Position numbers and translations under genes: made by a program. From Microbacteriaceae bacterium VKM Ac-2855 (lineage in GTDB: Bacteria; Actinomycetota; Actinomycetes; Actinomycetales; Microbacteriaceae), in contig JABMLG010000007.1 in the NCBI GenBank assembly GCA_013204985.1, positions 207,656 through 271,655 of the forward strand: a stretch of DNA of 64,000 nucleotides. Reading direction: 5' to 3'. Below, one piece after another: positions 58,826-64,000 of the stretch (positions are counted from its first letter, which is position 1; each line of letters begins with the position of its first letter). Below the pieces are notes generated by a model. That model was not told the origin of the DNA, did not search any database, and worked only from the letters and a program-made list of their open reading frames with translations.

Positions 58826-59848
58826 TCACGTCCCGTTGGGCTTCCATCCCAACGACGGGGCGATGTACTTCACGATCGTCTCGAGAAGCCTCGCGTTGTA
58901 GTCGACACCCAACTGGTTGGGCACGGTGAGGAGCACGGTGTCCGCAGCGGCGACCGCCGCATCCGCCGCGAGTTCGGCGGCGATCGCGTCGGGTTCGCCG
59001 GTGTAGCTGCGACCGAACCGCGAGCGCGCTCCGTCGAGGATGCCGACCTGATCGCCCTCGTCGCGGCCACCGAAGTAGGCGCGGTCGAGATCGGACACGA
59101 TCGGCAGCACGCTGCGCGACACCGACACCCGCGGTTCGCGTTGCCAGCCGGCGGCGGCCCAGGCGTCGCGGTAGAGCTGGATCTGCTCGGCCTGCAGTTC
59201 ATCGAACGGCACGCCCGTGTCCTCGGTGAGCAGCGTCGAACTCTGCAGGTTCATCCCCTGCTCGGCCGCCCAGGTGGCGGTGGCGCGGGTGCCGGAGCCC
59301 CACCAGATCCGATCGCCGAGTCCCGGCGACTGCGGCTGGATCGGCAACGGATCGGAGGAGCGGCTCATCTGCGGATTCGGTCGGGCGACGCCCGCGCCGG
59401 CGATCGCTGCTCGGAAGATCTCGGTTCGCTGACGCGCGCTGTCCGCATCCGTCTGGCCCTCGCCGGGCACGTAACCGAACGCCTCCGAGCCGCGCAGCGC
59501 CGTCTCGGGCGACCCCCGGCTCACGCCGAGCTGCAACCGGCCGCCGCTGATCAGGTCGGCCGCCGCCGCCTCCTCCGCCATGTACAGCGGATTCTCGTAG
59601 CGCATGTCGATCACACCGGTGCCGATCTCGATGCGCGAAGTGCGAGCGCCGATGGCGGCGAGCAGCGGGAACGGCGAGGCGAGCTGGGTCGCGAAGTGGT
59701 GCACGCGAACGTACGCGCCGTCGATGCCGATCTCCTCCGCGGCTTCCGCGAGTTCGATGGTCTGCAGAAGGACATCGCGGGCCGAGCGCGTCTGCGAGCC
59801 GGGCACGTCCTGCCAGTGGCCGAACGAGAGGAATCCGATGCGTTTCAC
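58826..59848 (-). CDS. LLM class flavin-dependent oxidoreductase
   Basis: 340 residues. The luciferase-like fold shows IGFLSFGHWQ, IDGAYVRVHHFATQLASPFPLLAAI, SRIEIGTGVIDMRYENPLYMAEEAAA, and LISGGRLQLGVSRGSPE, characteristic of LLM flavoproteins using FMNH2 or F420. The substrate is unknown. It starts at GTG 59848. A MarR regulator 75 bp upstream in the same orientation probably controls it. Confidence 0.93.
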   Translation of the reverse strand: MKRIGFLSFGHWQDVPGSQTRSARDVLLQTIELAEAAEEIGIDGAYVRVHHFATQLASPFPLLAAIGARTSRIEIGTGVIDMRYENPLYMAEEAAAADLISGGRLQLGVSRGSPETALRGSEAFGYVPGEGQTDADSARQRTEIFRAAIAGAGVARPNPQMSRSSDPLPIQPQSPGLGDRIWWGSGTRATATWAAEQGMNLQSSTLLTEDTGVPFDELQAEQIQLYRDAWAAAGWQREPRVSVSRSVLPIVSDLDRAYFGGRDEGDQVGILDGARSRFGRSYTGEPDAIAAELAADAAVAAADTVLLTVPNQLGVDYNARLLETIVKYIAPSLGWKPNGT

Positions 59849-59923
59849 ATCGAGGCGAACGCTCCGAGCCGGGCTCGCATTCCGCGACGCCTTCCCGCCG
59901 CCCGCGAGCTCCCGCCCGCCGAG

Positions 59924-60388
59924 CTACAAGGGCAGCGCGTTGATGCGGTGCAGCAGCTCGGCCAGGGTGGACACGTCGCCGTCCGGCCACGATCGCAGCG
60001 CCTCGTGCAGAGTCGCCTTGCTGCCGCTGCGGATCTCCTGTAGTCGCCGCGCCGTCTCGTCCGTCACGGCGAGGAAGCTCGAGCGGCCGTCGCGCGGATC
60101 CGGGGTGCGGGTGAGTAGGCCCATCGTCGAGAGCATCGCGAGCTGGCGACTCAGCACCGATTTGTCCATCTCGAGCGTCTCGGCGAGTCCGCCGGCGTGG
60201 ACCGGGCCGATGCGCTCGAGCGTCGAGATGATGCGGTAGTTCGCGACGGTCAGCTCGGGATCGAGCTGGGCCGCGTAGTCCTTCATCGCGCCGCGGACTC
60301 GGTTGAACAGGGTGGCGAACTCCGCCTCCACCGCGTCGATCGGCGCGTCGTTCGCGGCGGCCGTGGTCGCGGGGGAGGCGGACGTCAT
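59924..60388 (-). CDS. MarR family transcriptional regulator
   Basis: 154 residues. Winged helix: LTVANYRIISTLERIGPVHA, GLAETLEMDKSVLSRQLAML and the wing GLLTRTPDPRDGRSSFLAVTD, all typical of MarR. The ATG at 60388 is 7 nt from TAGCCT (leaderless). It precedes the LLM oxidoreductase on the same strand and presumably senses its substrate or an oxidant. Confidence 0.94.
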   Translation of the reverse strand: MTSASPATTAAANDAPIDAVEAEFATLFNRVRGAMKDYAAQLDPELTVANYRIISTLERIGPVHAGGLAETLEMDKSVLSRQLAMLSTMGLLTRTPDPRDGRSSFLAVTDETARRLQEIRSGSKATLHEALRSWPDGDVSTLAELLHRINALPL

Positions 60389-60484
60389 GGCCACCAGGCT
60401 ACCGCCCGGTCCTCGCCGGGCGTCGTGCCGCCGAGCGGACCGCGTGCACGGCGGGGCTCGAACGAGCACCTTCTCGGATGAACG

Positions 60485-61180
60485 TCAGGCGGTCAGTTCG
60501 CCGTGCAGGAAGGCGGCGTATCCACCCGGCACGCGGTTCGCCCGCCGCGCCGAGGTCAGCACCTCGCAGCGGTCGCTTGCGACGATCCGAGCACCGCTCA
60601 AGCGGATGCGCTGCACCAGCAGGGCATCCTCGTGGCAGTCGATCGCGTCGAATCCACCCGCCTCGGAGTACACGTCCGCGCGTATGCCGAGGTTCGCGCC
60701 GTGTACATGACCGTTCGGGCGCCCGCGCACGTGGCTCTGGCGCCACGCGGTGTTCTGCGCGGCGGTGAGCTCCTGAGGCTCAGGCCGCACGGTGCCGATC
60801 ATCATCCCGATCCCGCGCTCGGCGAGGCCGAACTGGTAGGTGAGCCAGTTCGCCGGCACCACCGAATCGGCGTCGGTGTTCGCCAGCCACAGGCGTTCCT
60901 GTGCCTCGACTCCGCCCGCGCCGGCGACCGCGATGCCGGCGGCGCGCGTCGCGCCCACCCCGGATGCATCCCGCTCGATCACCCGCGCGCCCTCTGCCGA
61001 CGCGTACCGCGCGGTCTCATCGGTGCAGCCGTCCGCCACGACGATCACCTCGGCGGCGACCGACGGATGCATCCGATCGAGCTCGCGGACAGCCCGCATC
61101 ACCGAGCGAACGCAGCGCACGATCCGCTCCTCCTCGTCGCGAGCCGGGATCACCACGGCCATCCGAGCCGGCGCCGTCAC
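60485..61180 (-). CDS. Glycosyltransferase family 2 protein (small)
   Basis: 231 residues. GT-A core: MAVVIPARDEEERIVRCVRSV, VIVVADGCTDETARYA (D-G), LANTDADSVVPANWL (DxD) and HGANLGIRADVYSEAGGF. It lacks a C-terminal extension. It starts at GTG 61180 overlapping the deacetylase/methyltransferase stop as GTGA, so it is the last of a coupled trio with that fusion and the dehydrogenase homologue. Confidence 0.93.
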   Translation of the reverse strand: MTAPARMAVVIPARDEEERIVRCVRSVMRAVRELDRMHPSVAAEVIVVADGCTDETARYASAEGARVIERDASGVGATRAAGIAVAGAGGVEAQERLWLANTDADSVVPANWLTYQFGLAERGIGMMIGTVRPEPQELTAAQNTAWRQSHVRGRPNGHVHGANLGIRADVYSEAGGFDAIDCHEDALLVQRIRLSGARIVASDRCEVLTSARRANRVPGGYAAFLHGELTA

Positions 61181-62544
61181 AGCAGTCCCGTCCGTCGGGC
61201 GACCGAGCGCGGGTCGCGGGAGTACACCTCGAGCAACAGATCCTCCTCCTCGATCCTCGCGAGTCGCGGCAGCCGCAGCCGCGCGACCGCGCGGTGCACC
61301 TCGTCGCCGGTCAGCGGAGCACCAGCGATCGGGTGCCGCCAGTGCACCACGAGCAGCACGCCATCATCCGTGAGCACTGCATCGATCCGCCGCAGGAGTA
61401 CGCCGAGCGCATCGGCGTCGAGGTAGTAGCCCACCTCCGAGAGCACGATCAGGTCGAACGGCCCTCCCGGCAGCCCCTCCGTCACGTCGCACTGCTGAAC
61501 GCGCACGCCGGAGTGCTCGGCGAGCCGTTCGCGCGAGCGACGCACGGCCTCGGCCGCGGAGTCGATCGCGAGGAGGCGGTCGCATCGAGCGGCCAGCTCC
61601 TCCGCGAGGATCCCGATCGAACAGCCGATCTCGAGCGCGGAGGAGTAGCCCCGGTCAGGCAGGGCGGCAAGGGTCAAAGCGCGTTTGCGGTGCTCGTACC
61701 AGCGGCCGGTGTACCCCCACGGATCCTCGTGGCGCTCATAGAGGGCCTCGAAGTAGTCGTGTTCGAGCGCGGGACGCCGTGCGAGCGCTCCCGGCGACAC
61801 TCGGATGAACGGCTCGGCATCGCGATCGAAGTTCCGCACGAACAGCGGATGCAGCACCGTTTCGTCTCCCGGCTCCGGCGAGAGCGGCGCGATCTGGCTC
61901 GCGTGCGCGGCGATCGCTCGGCGCTTGCGGACGATCGAACGGTCGCTCAGCGGTAGGGCGACCATGTCCGGCCACGGCACGCGGGAGTCTGCGGGCGTGC
62001 CCCAGTGCCAGAGCCAGATCGGGTAGGCGAGGGCGGGGTGGTCGAGTTCGGCGGCGACCTCGGCCACGACCTCGCCCACGATGCGGTGATCCCGGTGGCC
62101 GTCACCGACCCAGGTGGAGATGAGCAGCACGGAGCCGGGCGCTCCGGCGGCGGCGGCCGCGACGGCTGCGCGAACCCGATCGCGGTGCTCGCGGGTGCCG
62201 CCGTCGGGCAGGTCGAGGAACTCCACGCTCGTGCGCGGCTCGAGCGCCGCCAGGGCGGCGAGGGTCTCGGCACGACGCCGCAGGATCAGCGCCGGCGCCG
62301 ACACCGTGGGGCTCTCCGGATGCGAACCGCCCCCGTCGGTCAGGATCAGCACGTCGACGGGGATGCCGCGCAGCCCGCACTCCGCGATCAGACCGCCGGC
62401 ACCGAGGGACTCGTCGTCGGGATGCGCCGCGACGATGAGCACCCGGTCGACCGGCGGCAGCGCGAGGGTCGGGAGTTCGCGCATCCGCTCGTCGGCGTCC
62501 CACACATCGACAGGGGTCCCGGCCGCGCGGCCGTCGAAGGTCAC
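61177..62544 (-). CDS. PIG-L deacetylase fused to SAM-dependent methyltransferase
   Basis: 455 residues. The N-terminal half (about 15-235) is PIG-L: VLIVAAHPDDESLGAGGLI with the zinc ligands H-P-D-D-E, and later STWVGDGHRDHRIVGEV (H-x-D-H). The C-terminal half is a class I methyltransferase: ALEIGCSIGILAEELA (SAM loop), LLAIDSAAEAVRRSRE, FDLIVLSEVGYYL. The two domains are joined by a region with ALYERHEDPWGYTGRWYEHRK. PIG-L enzymes remove N-acetyl from sugars such as GlcNAc-containing lipids. It starts at GTG 62544, coupled to the dehydrogenase homologue upstream and the family 2 transferase downstream. Confidence 0.93.
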   Translation of the reverse strand: MTFDGRAAGTPVDVWDADERMRELPTLALPPVDRVLIVAAHPDDESLGAGGLIAECGLRGIPVDVLILTDGGGSHPESPTVSAPALILRRRAETLAALAALEPRTSVEFLDLPDGGTREHRDRVRAAVAAAAAGAPGSVLLISTWVGDGHRDHRIVGEVVAEVAAELDHPALAYPIWLWHWGTPADSRVPWPDMVALPLSDRSIVRKRRAIAAHASQIAPLSPEPGDETVLHPLFVRNFDRDAEPFIRVSPGALARRPALEHDYFEALYERHEDPWGYTGRWYEHRKRALTLAALPDRGYSSALEIGCSIGILAEELAARCDRLLAIDSAAEAVRRSRERLAEHSGVRVQQCDVTEGLPGGPFDLIVLSEVGYYLDADALGVLLRRIDAVLTDDGVLLVVHWRHPIAGAPLTGDEVHRAVARLRLPRLARIEEEDLLLEVYSRDPRSVARRTGLL

Positions 62545-63521
62545 CACGGCGCGGGCCCGCCCGCGATGGAACGCCCGAGCGAAGCCTGATCCCGCTCGGC
62601 GTGGTGCTGCCGCACGTACAACTGCAGGTCCGCGACCCCCTTGGCGTGTTCGGGCTCGGTCGCGAGGGGCCCGGGGCCGAGAGCGTGGCCGACGCGCAGC
62701 AGCACGGTCTCGACAGCCGAGGCCACCGTCATCCGGATGCGTTTCGCCAGCAGAGAGCCGGCGGCGCCGATGGCGGAGCCGTCGTCGATCGACCGTGCCC
62801 CTTCGTCCAAGGCGCGTCGGGCATCCTGCAGCACGGCATCGACGGCGCCGAGGTGCATCTGCGCGAACTCGGACTCCGCAGGGGCGGCATGGAGGCGGCG
62901 ACCGAGCGCCACCGCTCCGCCGTACCAGCACGCGGCGACACCGATCCCGCCCCAGGCGAATCCGGGGCGACGCAGGTACCACTGCTCGGCACCGATCATC
63001 TCCGCGTGCACGCCGTCGAAGGTCACCGGCCCGCTGGGGATCTCGCTCAGCCCCCGGGCGGGCCACTCCGTGTCGGAGGGTGAGACGCCCGTATCGGCCA
63101 GAGCGACGGAGAAGAGGCCGCGCTCACCACCGACATGTGCGGTGACGAGTGCGCGGTCGAGGCGTGCGGCGAGCGAGCACCAGGGCTTGGTCCCGTCGAG
63201 CCGCCAGCCCGTCGGCGTTCGCCGGGCGGTGAGCGGGTCGGTCCCGCCCTCGGCGGCGAAGACGCCCCAGGTCTGGCCGGCTTCCGAGACCGGATCACGA
63301 CCGGCCTGTTCGAGGATGGCGATCGCATCCAAGTGCGGCTCGACGACCCGGGCCGTGCCGAGGTCGTGAGCGGCGATGTCCTCCAAAAGGTGCCACAACT
63401 CACGCGTCGTTCCTGACCCGGGCCGCGGAGCCGAGCGTCCGAGCTCGCGCGCCAGGTCGAGGGCGGCGTCCACATCGCCCGGCTCCGGCAGTCCGGGCGT
63501 CTGCATCGTTCGTATCGTCAT
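62541..63521 (-). CDS. Acyl-CoA dehydrogenase-like protein
   Basis: 326 residues, shorter than the usual 380-400. The central FAD-binding region is present (TARRTPTGWRLDGTKPWCSLA resembles the usual GxxLNGTKxWITNA), and the C-terminal helical bundle has LGAVDAVLQDARRALDEGAR and HALGPGPLATEPEHAK. I cannot see a catalytic Glu in the expected place, so activity is uncertain; it may be a flavoprotein with another role. It heads the trio with the PIG-L/methyltransferase and glycosyltransferase. ATG 63521 was chosen; ATG 63506 is an alternative. Confidence 0.85.
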   Translation of the reverse strand: MTIRTMQTPGLPEPGDVDAALDLARELGRSAPRPGSGTTRELWHLLEDIAAHDLGTARVVEPHLDAIAILEQAGRDPVSEAGQTWGVFAAEGGTDPLTARRTPTGWRLDGTKPWCSLAARLDRALVTAHVGGERGLFSVALADTGVSPSDTEWPARGLSEIPSGPVTFDGVHAEMIGAEQWYLRRPGFAWGGIGVAACWYGGAVALGRRLHAAPAESEFAQMHLGAVDAVLQDARRALDEGARSIDDGSAIGAAGSLLAKRIRMTVASAVETVLLRVGHALGPGPLATEPEHAKGVADLQLYVRQHHAERDQASLGRSIAGGPAPW

Positions 63522-63643
63522 CGCTTACCGCCCATCTGTTGCGCAACGGTACGAAGGCTGGCAGGGGAGCGGCAAGCGATTGTCTCGGTCGGGCGGTGCT
63601 GATAACGAGCGGGTTCCATCCGCGGCTCGGGTCAGCGGGGCCT

Positions 63644-63683
63644 GCCTGCTGGGGGTGCGACACGCCTGCTGGGGGTGCGACAC
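63644..63683. repeat. 20-bp tandem duplication
   Basis: GCCTGCTGGGGGTGCGACAC occurs twice without change, at 63644 and 63664, upstream of the first strong promoter. The gap 63522-64000 holds this repeat, the promoters below and no gene. Confidence 0.95.
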
Positions 63684-63712
63684 GCCCGGGATCATGCCGA
63701 GTGGTGGTCGGT

Positions 63713-63741
63713 TTGACAAGGTGCGGGGTTGTGCGTAAATT
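63713..63741 (+). promoter_or_regulatory. Strong promoter, upstream one of two
   Basis: TTGACA (63713-63718) and TAAATT (63736-63741) with a 17-bp spacer. The bases after it (GTCGCCACAAAGGCTGCAGGG) resemble those after the second promoter, so the two are duplicated modules. Direction is out of the window. Confidence 0.7.
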
Positions 63742-63946
63742 ATCCCGAGTCGCCACAAAGGCTGCAGGGATTCGGGATGAGCCGGGGTTCGTAAGAACCT
63801 GCCTCTCCTGCCCCGGCCTCAATCGGGACCATCTCCACTTCGACGAAGTCCACCGCGGTGCGGTTCGGGCGGGTGTGTTGTGCTGGGATGTAAAGCCTTC
63901 GCAGAAGTTTGTCTTCTTCGCGGTTCCGCTTCGGTGGGGCGCGGAT

Positions 63947-63974
63947 TTGACAGGGTCTGCGGGTGTGCTAAGTT
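63947..63974 (+). promoter_or_regulatory. Strong promoter, second one, probably of an rRNA operon
   Basis: TTGACA (63947-63952) and TAAGTT (63969-63974) with a 16-bp spacer, followed by AGACAAGTTGCCAGAGCGGC. Tandem near-consensus promoters with similar initially transcribed sequences at the end of a gene-free stretch are typical of actinobacterial rrn operons. The 16S gene itself would lie beyond position 64000. Confidence 0.65.
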
Positions 63975-64000
63975 AGACAAGTTGCCAGAGCGGCTGAGGG

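Noticed and set aside
49923..63521. Recent horizontal acquisition of the glycosyltransferase region
   Set aside because: By eye the GC level and codon usage match the surroundings and there are no integrase, tRNA-end or direct repeats at the borders. A compositional analysis would be needed to claim transfer.
63966..64000. Start of a serine tRNA at the window end
   Set aside because: GCCAGAGCGGCTGAGGG resembles a D-arm, but the similar segment after the first promoter (63750-63770) shows that it is part of a duplicated promoter module; an acceptor stem cannot be checked because the window ends.

Overview
The window is a chromosome segment of a high-GC Gram-positive actinomycete, most probably Microbacteriaceae and probably Microbacterium. 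The support is the actinobacterial secE-nusG-rplK-rplA block with a long acidic N-terminal extension on NusG, a DUF5997 protein, many GTG starts, dense gene packing with four-base ATGA/GTGA overlaps, and a recurring 'TANNNT, 6-7 nt, start codon' arrangement typical of leaderless actinobacterial genes. No prophage, insertion sequence, plasmid or CRISPR locus was found. The genus call is inference from gene content.

Layout. 1-3.3 kb: minus-strand operon of an ABC-2 exporter with a DesK/NarL-type two-component system, cut by the window edge. 3.5-8.9 kb: a membrane-anchored unknown, an aminotransferase, tRNA-Trp, secE, nusG, rplK and rplA. 9-15.3 kb: two GNAT acetyltransferases, a PiT phosphate transporter with a small membrane partner, a quinone-type oxidoreductase, a DUF998 membrane protein overlapping a hydrolase, and a YqaJ-like nuclease. 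15.4-24.2 kb: two sugar-acid or ketosugar-type catabolic units, each a Gfo/Idh/MocA dehydrogenase followed by a sugar-phosphate isomerase/epimerase-like protein, one divergent from a ROK regulator and one divergent from a LacI regulator with a clear operator. A DUF5997/LysR-effector-domain pair lies between them. 24.2-28.6 kb: TetR/hydrolase/oxidoreductase locus and a MacB-like ABC exporter. 29-36.8 kb: dienelactone hydrolase, two paralogous TetR regulators, and a divergent sugar-uptake operon (leader peptide, Gfo/Idh/MocA, unknown protein, binding lipoprotein, two permeases, no ATPase). 37-43.6 kb: Ser/Thr kinase, NUDIX protein, and a second MacB-like exporter divergent from its OmpR/HisKA two-component system, with repeated CTATG boxes between them. 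43.7-49.7 kb: assorted oxidoreductases and hydrolases and small stress/membrane proteins. 49.9-63.5 kb: a glycan-type region with eight glycosyltransferases, a PIG-L deacetylase/methyltransferase fusion, an acyl-CoA dehydrogenase homologue, an uncharacterised HEAGH protein and an LLM oxidoreductase with a MarR regulator. 63.5-64 kb: two tandem strong promoters pointing out of the window, probably leading into an rRNA operon.

The most unusual content is between genes. Three copies of a 73-bp near-perfect palindrome, two copies of another long palindrome, two tandem arrays (38-bp and 34-bp units) sharing one 20-base core, and several single long palindromes sit mainly at convergent gene junctions. 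Two sugar operons begin with a short translationally coupled ORF. The coding genes are mostly recognisable families. The repeats, the leader ORFs, the CTATG box array and the PIG-L/methyltransferase-dehydrogenase-glycosyltransferase trio are the parts most worth following up.
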